From positions 33,400,067 to 33,464,066 of the forward strand of contig CM060201.1 in the NCBI GenBank assembly GCA_030562195.1: 64,000 nt of DNA, in the 5' to 3' direction. The notes under the pieces were generated by a model, which saw only the letters and a program-made list of their open reading frames with translations, searched no databases and was not told the origin of the DNA. Within the stretch, counting starts at the first letter, position 1; each line of letters starts with the position of its first letter. Position numbers and translations under genes: made by a program. The stretch is from Nipponacmea schrenckii. Lineage: Eukaryota; Mollusca; Gastropoda; Lottiidae. This document shows positions 22,601-31,700 of the stretch, piece by piece.

Positions 22601-25600
22601 GATTGTGTAGCACAGTTTGAACATAAAAAAAATACTAAGTAATTATTTTATTCTTATATTTACTTAGCTTTATAATAGTTAAATCAGATTATACAAGGAT
22701 TGTGTAACATAGTTAGAACACTTCCAAAGCCACGACTTTCCCTTACCAAATGTAGCTTAAGTTTTAAGGGATCAAGCCTGTGGAATAGTCTTCCTGCCAA
22801 TCTCAAAATTTTAAACAACAATCCCAAATTGTGTTACAAAAATATATCAACTTACATTTCCAAATCAAATATTAAGAAATTTGGATTATATTTGTATATA
22901 CATCTACTATTTACAGTTACAACATGTTTCTTTTATTATCAATTTTATATTGCCTGTATATTTGTTGTTGATTGATTTTGTTTGTATGTATATATGTTGG
23001 GCGAAATGCAAGAGAGGTTCCCCGGCCTAATTTCTTACCCGAATAAAGTGATTATTATTATTATAAAGATATTACTAAGTAATTATTTTATTTCAACATT
23101 TACTTAGCTTTATAATAGTTAAATCAGACTATACAAGGATTGTGTAACATAAGTAAACAAACCTTCTCTTATCTCAGCATCGGACGATCTCATTACTGAA
23201 ATGTAAAAACCTAGATAATTATAAATGATATATATCAAAACAATAATATTTCAACGATATGTACCAAAGTAGTGGCCACTGAATTGTCAAGGCAGATAAT
23301 TCGTTAATATTAGTCGCAAGATTTAGTCCGTAGAAGATCACCATACATCTGATGGTAGGCCTCCATAAATATTAGTTAAATCAGAAACCGTTTCACTTTT
23401 AGCTAAACTACTATTGGCTGTAGATTTTCAAGAAATTTGACCATTTATCGACGTGATATAGGTACCGGTAGCTTAATTTTTTTCGTTAGAAATGTAGTCG
23501 ACGATTTGTTAGGCTTAGTATCTATCTCAGAGAACAGGGCTGTGTGGTGATGGACTTGTACGATGTTGTGACCTGTACCATATGATTTACTTTATTTCAA
23601 GAGCAAAGTAGCCCATATAACGTTTTATTTCATAAGACATAAAACTCCATTTGTTTTCACTCATCGAAGGCATTGTACACTTACTTCTTCAGGATTTAGT
23701 CATTTGAAATATGTATACGTACCGTCTAAATGGTATAAAAATCTGAAAGTCGAGGTATCGGCCAATATGCGTTGGATTTCATCTGAGTTCATTGTTTGTC
23801 CAATTATACGATCAGTTTTTCGAAAATCATGGCAGAAATATGATCCAACATCCTCTAGAATAGAAAGGGGGTGGATGAATGGTAGTCCGAAACTCTGTTT
23901 TCAAAACCTTGGAATTTGTTTTCATTTAAAGTTTTGACGGTACAACAGCTGACAACAATGGCTATTAGAGACTGGATTAGAGGCAGTTATTTTGGATTTG
24001 AAGAATGAACGATTGAATAAATGGCATAATAAATGGTTGATTGGAGGTATGAATTAAGATGCCGTTGATGATAATGACTGTAGGACACAACAACGACAAA
24101 ATTGACTGGGGCTGTGCCGGCGAGTCCTGACTGCTGACTTAATTAAAGTGATGCGGTGGGGTTGGACAACTGTCGGAGTTGGGATTACAAAACCAACAGG
24201 GTGGGTATAGGTACATTTGGGACGTCTAAGATGGTTCTCTTTTGAGTAATAAAGTTGATTTGGTGCATATTTTGGTGCCTAAACGTATCATATTTTTGAA
24301 AATAAAGATTGAAAGCAAAATATTTTTCTTGGAGGGTAAACTTACTTTCTATGGCTCGTTTGATAGTTAGTGTATGGTCGACAGTCTTTGATCTTCGGTT
24401 TTTCTTGACGTTATCATGCATATCTAATCCTATTTCGTTAAAGCGATAAAACCCATCTTGAGCACGGTTTAACTTGTACCAGTTCATCGGTTTTAATCTT
24501 TCCTCGTTGCTATCTTGACTGGATTATAATACGGAAATTAATTTATTTAATTGCTGAATGTCACTAAGCCTAAAAGGACTTAGGCCTATGTAATACAAGC
24601 ATATTTTGCGATCAGTGACGTCATTAAACTCTTAGTATTTAGTGGAATTGCAGACACTACAGAATATATCTGATTGAAAATTGAAATTGTGTAAATTGAG
24701 GCTATCGGTGACCCACATATTCATACATATTTATTAACAAAACCTCCTTAAGAAGGAAAGAACTAATGTGGGAAGGAAAACAACAAAGGTTCACAAGCGG
24801 TGAATGTAAATTCCGAATTCCCGAACTATCCGAATTCTTCGAAAAGAAAAGGCTAAAAAATCAAAACTTAATTCCCTCCAAATCTTGCATATAATTTCAG
24901 GATCAAATGATTGTACGTCAAATAACGAATATTCACAACGGTTCATTTCCAATAGGTGGTTTTGCCGATGTTTTCTCCAATTAGAACCTTACTTTTTCAT
25001 GATTTTCTTTCTATTTTTTTATTTGTCGGAGAATATAGCTTTACATAAGTTATTTCCTAGTGCTCGACTGAAAAGCACTTTAAAGGGTCAAGAATAAAGC
25101 TCTTGGGAGCTAACCAATTCAAATGAAAATGAAATAAATATGTTTTACATCCTACTCTAATTAGTAGGAGTAGGTCATCCTGTACCTTATGAGCTAATGA
25201 AGACTGACAACACCGTGAAGTGAAGCCCTACCGAAAGTCGGACATGACTGAAAATTAGGTTTAAACTCATTCACTGTTATAAACATTGTAACCAAACAAT
25301 AACTTTTAACAACTTACCAAAAATGACAAGTCATTTGAGCTGTTTGTCCTTTATCCACCAAAATAGCATATTGCACCGCCATGTTTTGGGCTCCTTGTTG
25401 CATTTTCTCTAATCTATCAACACAGGCCGGACCTTTTCTGTCTGAAAAAACACTCTCAGATACATGTAAGCCAAGGGATAACATAGGTGGGGTGTATGGC
25501 AGTTTGTCCAAACTTCTTCAGAAAAACCGTTTCGCAAAGTATTTCACCGTCGGTGTGCGGGTCCGTTTATCAAACACACGTCGTTGTATGAATTAGGGGT

Positions 25601-27840
25601 AGACAGAAGGAAATGTATTGAAGTTGATTACAGAAAATGAAGAAAATCATCACTTACCATACTTCATAGTAGAACTTCGTCTAAATCTCTTCGCTAGTTC
25701 ATTCCGTAGTAATTCTGAATCTTTTATAATGTCAAAATCTTGAACGACGTCTGATTCTTCTTCAAAATCAAAATCTATGGACATAAAATACAACAACTTC
25801 AAGGAGTTATAGGTGTTACGAATTTACTATATATATTATTTCTTTAAGGGGCATTTAGTAACTGGGTAATAATTTACTTGACACAATTATATATGGATAA
25901 CAATTACTTTAATAAATAACCTGCGACGTTTCAATGAAGGTACTTCCGTCTTTATCAAGCAATGATACAAATAAACCAGAGTTAAGGGAATATATGGGGA
26001 GAAGGGAATTAAAAAATTTTAAGTACCTTCGTCGAAACGTCGCAAGTTATTGATTAAAGAAATTGTTATCCATATAATTGTGTCAACTTAAATATATATA
26101 TTTTTGTTGTTCTGTTCTATCATTGTTGATCAAAATTCCTGTATGTGAAACGTCTGCAAGAATTAAAGGAAGGAGTAGTATATATCCTTAATAATGTCTT
26201 GTTTTAATACAACTATACAGTCTTACTAATTAGCCAAGATTCTATAAAACTAGGTGGAAAGGTATTTCATTCAATGATATTTTGTTTTTGTGATATTTGA
26301 AATACCGGTATTGAAAAAAGGGGCGCATCTCGTGAGATAGTCATACATTTTATAACGACATTGGGACCAGTAAAACATTTCATGCTAATGATTATATTAC
26401 GAATTTAGTCCGTTCTATTTTCGGAAATTCTTTTTCTCTTTCCCTTTTGGGTTTTTGGCATGCCCATTTTTTGACTAATTTTTTTAGTTTGATGTCTGAA
26501 ATTCATTTTCTTTCAGAATTTCTGAGATAATGAGAAATTTAATTGACGGAAGGTTATTTCTAAAACTAGTAGTTTTGTGTGCAGTGACAGTCAAGCGGAT
26601 TTTAACCAGTACCAGATTTTCATAGTCATGCTATATTGAAGTTTTTGTTGAAACCAAGCATTGGCCAGGCTTTCGTGTAACATATTGGAAAGTTTTCAAC
26701 GAGATTTCTGGAAAGGAGCTATAGAAGGTTGAATTTCGTGATTTAACATGGAAACAGATGACAAATGAATTAATAAATAAAGTCCATTGGATCCTGGCCA
26801 TTCGTAACAAGACTGTATTATCTCCAATGGTAGAAAAAATCCAATTAAGTTCCATGTAAGTTTCGAAAGCCGGAGAAAGTAAGTACTAAATTGAACAAAT
26901 GTCTAATTAAACTGTATTAAATCTAATTTACTGGTGACGATTAAGTGTTATAAATTCACAAATTCGGCAAGACAGGCTTTCTAGTAAAGGGGTGCAACCC
27001 GTAACTACAGGCATGATCAATTCAGTCGGAAACCAGTGAGCTAGACTTAAGGATCCTTGAAACGAAATTTCAGAAGTTATACACCGCAGGATTTTGCGTT
27101 CCGTAATAGATTTATTTATACGAAGGCAAATCCTGGCAAAGTTCATTTTCAACAAAGTGAACGTGAGTATTATGTAGCCTACTAATAAATCATTTAGCAA
27201 TTTATATGTTATTAAGTGAAAACCTTTGATTTTTCCTCGGATATGAATAAAATCATTACGGTACCTTCATTCTTGTCGACTGTTGTATTTTGTTCTGAAC
27301 TGTAGTTGCTGAGTCCCAGAAGTCCAAGATCAATTTCTTGTCCATCTATACGAACTATTAGTTCTGTTGTTCCAGAATCTTCTGCAAAAATAATTCAGAT
27401 TTATAACTTGCTAAGGCATTTCTAGTAGGCTCTGAAGAGCCTTAATTATAAAGCTCCATTGCTTCACTGTTATTTTCTTCTGAAATCATTTGCCATGCAT
27501 ATGGACCCCTCCATGTTATTAAACTATCACTGAACTAAAAAAACAGAGCGCTGATTTACCGTAGTGTTGGAATAGCTTCAATACAATACAATACAATACA
27601 AATCTTTATTTAATGTCAGTTTCACGCGGTGATCTGCGGTTGGAATTTTTGAAGCTATATACATAGTTATAGAAGTACTGAAACGTTTCTACATCCTTTC
27701 TGGACTCTTATTCGTAGCCTTTTCTTGTTCGCTTCTTTTGTTTCGCAGCTATAATATTATGTCTACTCACCTGAACTTTGACAAGGGAGACAGTAGACGA
27801 AGAAAACTACAGAAATTATTAGGTTTGGTCTGAACTTCAT
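10697..27840 (-). CDS. FAM187A: FAM187A-like immunoglobulin V-type membrane protein
   Basis: Twelve exons join with consistent phase: 27771-27840, 27265-27381, 25658-25774, 25318-25441, 24346-24518, 23723-23782, 23163-23195, 22275-22325, 21416-21589, 16649-16709, 13607-13803 and 10697-10872, giving 450 residues. A signal peptide (MKFRPNLIISVVFFVYCLPC) leads an acidic region, then a first Ig-like domain (TCHFC near 140, NWYKL near 155, HTLTIKRAIE). A Cys-rich linker follows (SRCSPWF, then DTCLVKC). The second Ig domain has LKLSCPGA near 322-328, VTWFHKG and DSGEYAC near 373-379. One membrane segment lies at about 399-417, and an acidic tail ends SSNDSSSDEF. The CLVxC and SCPGA marks, two-domain layout and length fit the FAM187 family, whose function is poorly known. 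The first domain has ADTSTFRF where DSGxYxC is expected, so its usual second Cys is missing. The weakest splice site is the exon 7 donor, GTTTGT. Confidence 0.85.
11129..12263. mobile_element. Non-autonomous element with about 35-bp terminal inverted repeats
   Basis: The left end (11129-11163, AGGCCGTGCAAAGTAAATTG, ending TGTTTTACAGGCC) matches the reverse complement of 12229-12263 at nearly every position. GC-rich subterminal blocks follow on both sides (GGGGCGAGAGGGCG on the left; GGAGCGCGCGGGGCC on the right). The interior has no transposase-like frame. It sits in the last intron of the FAM187A-like gene. The target duplication is unclear because CTAAGG and CCTAAC flank the ends. Confidence 0.6.
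11441..12497. repeat. Direct repeat of about 90 bp, copies about 960 bp apart
   Basis: About 11441-11535 and 12408-12497 share CAGCTGGGAATAATATACTA followed by TATT, ATTACCAGTACTCAG and the preceding TTTATCATTGAA. One copy is inside the inverted-end element at 11129-12263 and the other just outside it, so the element and the duplication arose at different times. Confidence 0.6.
12500..13017 (+). mobile_element. tRNA-derived SINE (family A, copy 1) with an amplified A-box head
   Basis: Ten 28-bp units (12509-12784) each carry TAGCACAGCGGTTAGAGC, whose TAGCACAGCGG fits the Pol III A-box consensus TRGYNNARNNG exactly. A weak B-box-like stretch (GAGTTCTGATCTC) lies at about 12832. The body (GATGACCTTGAATAAGTCAT, ACCAAGGACCAGCTGG) recurs at 34318-34535 and, inverted, at 50940-51185. 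The whole is bounded by 13-bp exact inverted repeats, AGAACTTAGGTTC at 12500-12512 and its complement at 13005-13017. Confidence 0.7.
13440..13575. mobile_element. AT-rich MITE family D, copy 1
   Basis: The segment CTGATTGGATAATATAAC, then ATTGATCAAATCAGATCACT and ACTAAAATCATC, resembles copies at 35165-35275, 37495-37600, 37735-37865 and 40800-40920. Members are loosely palindromic around GATTGGxxAATC-type cores. It lies immediately downstream of FAM187A-like exon 11. Confidence 0.4.
13941..16508. repeat. 28-bp satellite, about 92 copies
   Basis: The unit is CTAATAGACTAGATGTCTAA followed by TATATAAT. Frequent variants are CTCATAG for CTAATAG, GTGTAAT for GTCTAAT, and ACATTATC or ATTATC for ATAATC, often in runs suggesting higher-order duplication. 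It fills most of intron 10 of the FAM187A-like gene, between exons 16649-16709 and 13607-13803. Confidence 0.95.
17325..18900. repeat. 44-bp minisatellite of two unit types, interrupted by a MITE
   Basis: Both types begin AAACCTATTAAAACATAAAA and continue TAGAAAGGACTGGACAGTTG or TAGAAACGACAAGACATTTA before TAAC. About 19 units precede the insertion at 18179-18644 and about 6 follow it. The units right of the insertion are nearly all the GGACTGGACAGTTG type, so the two sides have homogenised separately. It lies in intron 9 of the FAM187A-like gene. Confidence 0.95.
18179..18644. mobile_element. TTAA-flanked MITE inserted in the 44-bp array
   Basis: The element starts AGGGATAATAGGCGTTAGAA and ends with the exact reverse complement, a 20-bp terminal inverted repeat. 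TTAA flanks both sides (18175-18178 and 18645-18648). Removing the element and one TTAA restores the array unit (CCTATTAAAATATAAAATAG), which directly proves insertion with TTAA duplication. That target is typical of piggyBac-type elements. The 466-bp body has no coding frame. Confidence 0.85.
19085..20990. repeat. 28-bp minisatellite, about 68 copies
   Basis: Units are GACAGGGACGGACACAGAGA then CAAACAAA, or the variant ending GGAACAATCAAA; GGTACGG replaces GGGACGG in many. One-base indels are common in the left third (19.1-19.95 kb) and rare to the right, which suggests the right part expanded more recently. Long Cys/Leu/Ser/Val-rich frames on the minus strand, up to 258 codons, are by-products of the 84-bp triple unit. 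Intron 9 of the FAM187A-like gene. Confidence 0.95.
21715..21910 (+). mobile_element. tRNA-derived SINE (family B, copy 1)
   Basis: A tRNA-like head (GGGGCAGCGGTGGCTCAATA, then a B-box-like GGAGTTCAATCC at about 21750) is followed by a body containing GTCGTTCTGATGGGATAATA and AACTGAGACCTGTATG. The latter matches GTCGTTCGGATGGGACAAAT at 55347, showing a shared central domain. It lies in intron 8 of the FAM187A-like gene, about 130 bp upstream of exon 9 in transcript order. Confidence 0.7.
22350..23152. repeat. 89-bp tandem repeat, about five copies, split by a LINE fragment
   Basis: Each unit has TATTTCAACATTTACTTAGC, TTTATAATCAGACTATACAA and GGATTGTGTAGCACAGTTTG. About four copies lie left of the LINE tail and one right of it. 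Together they make up almost the whole 837-bp intron 7 of the FAM187A-like gene (22326-23162). The last unit ends about 10 bp from the weak exon 7 donor. Confidence 0.9.
22703..23062 (+). mobile_element. 5'-truncated LINE 3' end with reverse-transcriptase C-terminus
   Basis: The frame at 22724-22862 encodes PKPRLSLTKCSLSFKG, SSLWNSLPANLK and YKNISTYI, the pattern (hydrophobic, G-x-x-LWNSLP, then F/Y-K-x-x-L/I-x-x-YI) seen at the end of many CR1/RTE/jockey-type non-LTR reverse transcriptases. A short 3' UTR with GGTTCCCCGGCCTAATTTCT and a terminal (ATT)n follows. The truncated 5' end and simple-repeat tail are as expected for target-primed insertion. The clade cannot be settled from this fragment. 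Confidence 0.75.
24620..24705. mobile_element. Partial MITE related to the 61929-62250 element
   Basis: TGACGTCATTAAACT, TTTAGTGGAATTGCAGACAC and CTGATTGAAAATTG parallel one inner arm of the TTAA element at 61929-62250 (there GTGGAGTTGCAGAAGTCTGA). Only one arm is recognisable. It lies in intron 4 of the FAM187A-like gene. Confidence 0.5.
25877..26092. mobile_element. Foldback element with about 70-bp inverted arms
   Basis: The left arm (25877-25946: TTGACACAATTATATATGGA to GACGTTTCAATGAAGGTACT) pairs with the right arm (26021-26092: AAGTACCTTCGTCGAAACGT to ATAATTGTGTCAACTT), with few mismatches and a short unpaired centre. There is no open frame. It lies in intron 2 of the FAM187A-like gene. 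Confidence 0.7.
27577..27740 (-). mobile_element. Probable retroelement 3' end with (AATAC)n tail
   Basis: Four CAATA pentamers at about 27582-27602, read on the minus strand as a (TATTG)n tail, adjoin AATCTTTATTTAATGTCAGT and CACGCGGTGATCTGCGG. A pentamer tail next to a more complex unit is typical of LINE or SINE 3' ends. No frame identifies the family. Confidence 0.4.
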
Positions 27841-28700
27841 CTTGTTTGTCTTCTGGATCAACCAACATTACGGTCAGTCAGCAGTCGACATTATGGTCCA
27901 TGTGACGTCACGATTTTAATGACGTCAGGCTTAAAATAGAAAGCACCTGTCATAAATAAAATCGAATGGAGTTTTACGTCCTAATCTTCTGCAGCTGTCA
28001 CAGAGTTATGATGTAACTGTTAAGCACATGCATATCAACATCTCTACAATCGAGTAGCCGACTTGTAACAAAAGCCCAATTCATTCTATTCAACTTAAGC
28101 TTCATCTGGAAAAAATGATATGTAGACATTAATAGTGCAGGCAGATTTTGTCTTTTTTGCTCATCTTCTCTTGAATAGTATTACCAAATGGAAACTTCAA
28201 GCCAGCACCTTTGCTGTTCTTTTTTTACCAACGTGTTTTCTACATTATATGTTGTTTTTTTTGTTTTTTTTATCAACATAGGCCTTACTTTCCCTCAAAC
28301 TGTGAAAAATCAACGTGCACTTTATTTATGCTACTTGGTTTATTTTTCTGTACTTACATCGTTTATTTTCATTTTACAAATTCTACAGTTGAATTTGAGT
28401 CGATTTCATATTCAAATAAACAACAGGCAGACCGAAATTTGAATTTTGGAGTCGATTAAGATATAATACGCCTAAATAGTTATAAAAATATAAGCAAAAC
28501 AAAATTAACCGTCTGCAGGATTTACAAAATCCAGCACAACATGTGGAAGTGAACAAAAAGTGACAAAAGAACCGGAGTCTCGTAAAGATATTGTGGTCTG
28601 ATTTGTATAAAAACAGTTACCTCCCATTAGTCTTTAATTTCCACTTTGACCTTTATTTTGACACGTGACCAAGCTCTTTTGAAAAAGAGGCGGCATTAAG
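27841..28700. promoter_or_regulatory. Divergent intergenic region between FAM187A-like and LIN9
   Basis: The two genes start on opposite strands 860 bp apart, so their promoters share this interval. It holds three CGTCA-type sites (GTGACGTCACG at 27901-27911 and ATGACGTCAGG at 27919) resembling CREB/ATF targets near the FAM187A start, and ACACGTGACC near 28661, an E-box, just before the LIN9 start. No TATA box is well placed. Co-regulation is a possibility only. Confidence 0.45.
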
Positions 28701-31700
28701 ATGGCGGCCGAAGAATCTGTAGAAAGTAATAATTATTCTTATTTAATTAATTCCCGTTTTAAAACTATGATTTTGTTTCACAGACACTAAGGATAACAAG
28801 CCAAACTTTACGGACAAATTTTACGCAAGTATTTATCGCAACGAGATGCTTCTACGTCTCAAAAAGGACGCCGGTCTAACGTCACCTATTGCCATCGATT
28901 TTGTTTTCATTTTGTTTTTGGCTAGTGTAAATTGAAATAAGGGCCTACGATGAGGCATCTTTACAATGTCAGATTATTATGAACTTTATCTTTAAAGTGC
29001 AATATTGCTATCTTTCTAGTATCATAGAAGTTTGTAAATAAGACAGTTTGGTTGGGTTGTATGCTAACAAATAGAGTCTATCAGAGCCCTCCTCTCCCTG
29101 CTCCCTTTTTACAGAAACAAGAATGTAAACAATAACATAAGTCATGTTTTTGGTCTTTCTGTCAAGGACACTGATTGGTTGTTTTCGCTGCAGTACAACT
29201 CAATCAAATCGATGTATTTTATGATACAAAAATAGTGTGGAGATTCATCTAGACATACTGGGCGTTAGTTGCAAAGTATAGCCTCAGAAAATTCAAATCA
29301 CATAAGAAACATAATATAATATAACAAGTATGTTATGAGTATTAACTATTTGTACCTGATTATTTCAGGTTCAGCCAAGGCCCTTTTAAGCATCAAAGAA
29401 GGTAAGAACTTTTCACTTCATATTGTTTAATATACATCCTGGATTCTGTGTGTTGGTCATCCAGTTGACGCCCTTCTACACATGCATTTTTATATCAATA
29501 GAAAAGTTCATTTGTAAACTGATGTTTTTTTTTTTTTTTGTTCCATTTGACAACAGTTTATTTTTTAAACTTTACTGGCCTCTGCTCTTTCATTCTAATT
29601 TATGAATGATAATTCTCATTTCCAATCCGAATAATAGGATTGCCTGTAAGGCTGTTAGGTTAATTTCAACCATTTTTTTTTTAAATTATTAAACAGGAAG
29701 TGTCAATGCCTTGTCTTCACCAAACAGAAGAGGTGTGGTATGTACCCCTTCTTTTTAACTAATATATTTAAAGGCATTGTCCTCTATTGATGTGAAATCA
29801 GAATAGTTTAAAATGTCTATCACTAGCCATGTGGACTCAATATACTGTAGTATATATTTTTATGCACACACTGCCCTAGGTACAATTCAAATTGTATGAA
29901 TTGTGATGAAAACTCGAATTGGGCTGCTTTTGTGTAAAGGTTTTTAATCAACTGATTTAATTGCATAGATATGTAAGCTTACATCAGATATATAAAAGAA
30001 AGAAGTTCCTGGCATAGGCTATTTATAATGACTAGTTCAGATGTTCAAGACATGCCTCAATAGATGTTCTATCTAAATTAGTTTTCTATTTGACTATATA
30101 TATTTTTCTAGCCTCCTCGTATACGGCGTAAAAATCAGCGTTACCATAACGATGATGAACAAACAAGTTACTCTCCGGCTAGATCCCCCAAAAAACAGGC
30201 CAAATCATCTACACCGGTCAGTATATACAGTTGATTATTCAATCATTTTTCTTTAGGTCTCGTAATAATTATGACTGTATGAGTATGTATTAACTCTACT
30301 TAATCACATTTCATTACACTACCTGTAAATACTAAAGTTGACTTGATAAATGTAAGAAATAGTATATCCATCTATTCTTTATAACAATCATTAACCCTTT
30401 ATGAACAGTTGAAAAGTTGTGTCGATAAATGTCGATAAACATTTGCCTCTTTTCCATTTTCTACACTTGTCTTTTAAAGAGTATGTTTCTATGTTATGTT
30501 ATAGAGTAAAACTCCTGTATTATCAGCCATGAATAAACGTCTAGCTCAATCTATTGGAGTACGATTACGGAATTTATTAAAACTACCTAAAGCTCATAAA
30601 TGGGTTTGTTATGAATGGTTTTATTCTAACCTAGATGCGTAAGTTTCATTTCTTTATCCTATGTACATAGATAAGCAGACCCATCATTAGGGGCTGGGCC
30701 AGGCTAATGAGAATTTAGCCCCACCAATTTACATCCCTCAAAACCTTCTTCAGTTAGAAAAGATTGATTAATTTACAAAAAACAAAATGATTTACATTTT
30801 GATTGGGATTTTGGCTCCTGAGATCAGAAATATGTTGTCATGTTCTCCTGGCTTCTAGTTTTCAAAATTTTCTGGGAAGAGGGAAATCCAGTACAAAAAG
30901 GATAAGTGCCTGGCACAGATTTGACTGTGGACAAGTATTTCCTCAGAGATCCCAGACTTCCTCTTTGTAGATTATTTCATTGATTTTAATTCCTATTACA
31001 TTTCAGACCATTATTTCTGGGAGAAAATGACTTCTGTATCTGTTTACGTGAATCATTTCCAGAATTAAAAACTAAGAAATTAAACCGGATTCAGTGGAAT
31101 AAAATCAGACGACTAATGGGTAAGCCCAGAAGGTAAGGCTATATAGGTGTCATCACCCCTCCACTTTCAATTAAGCTCTTCCACACATGCATACTTTCTC
31201 CCTGTTTGTTTGTATATATTTAATTGGAAGAGTTCATGTGTTAAATTAAAGGGTGTTTGACACCCCTTAACTTTAAAAGAACTCTTCCAATAATGCATAT
31301 TTTCTATCAATATGGAACTGAATGTATATTATGTATGGTTGGAGGTGTGTATATGTTATGGGTGTTTGACACCTCTCATCTTTTTTAAATTATTACTTTT
31401 TTGTAGTATTACTATTACAGATATACTACTCCTTTCTTTAATTTTCAGAAACATTATGATTCACATGGAGGAACTTTTTTATCTTTCTATGCTTGTATGA
31501 ATGAATTGAATGCTTTCAAATTGTTATTTCTTAATAATACATATATATTATTTGTGTATCCTAGATGTTCACCAGCCTTTTTTCTGGAAGAACGAGCAGT
31601 GCTGGCTGAGAAGAGAGATAAAATGAGATTATTACAGCAGAGAAAACTGAACGAGTTTAATAATCTTAAAGATTTACCTGATGAGATACCGTTACATTTA

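Noticed and set aside
25900..26060. Hammerhead ribozyme
   Set aside because: GAAACGTC is present but no CTGATGA element is found at the right distance on either strand.
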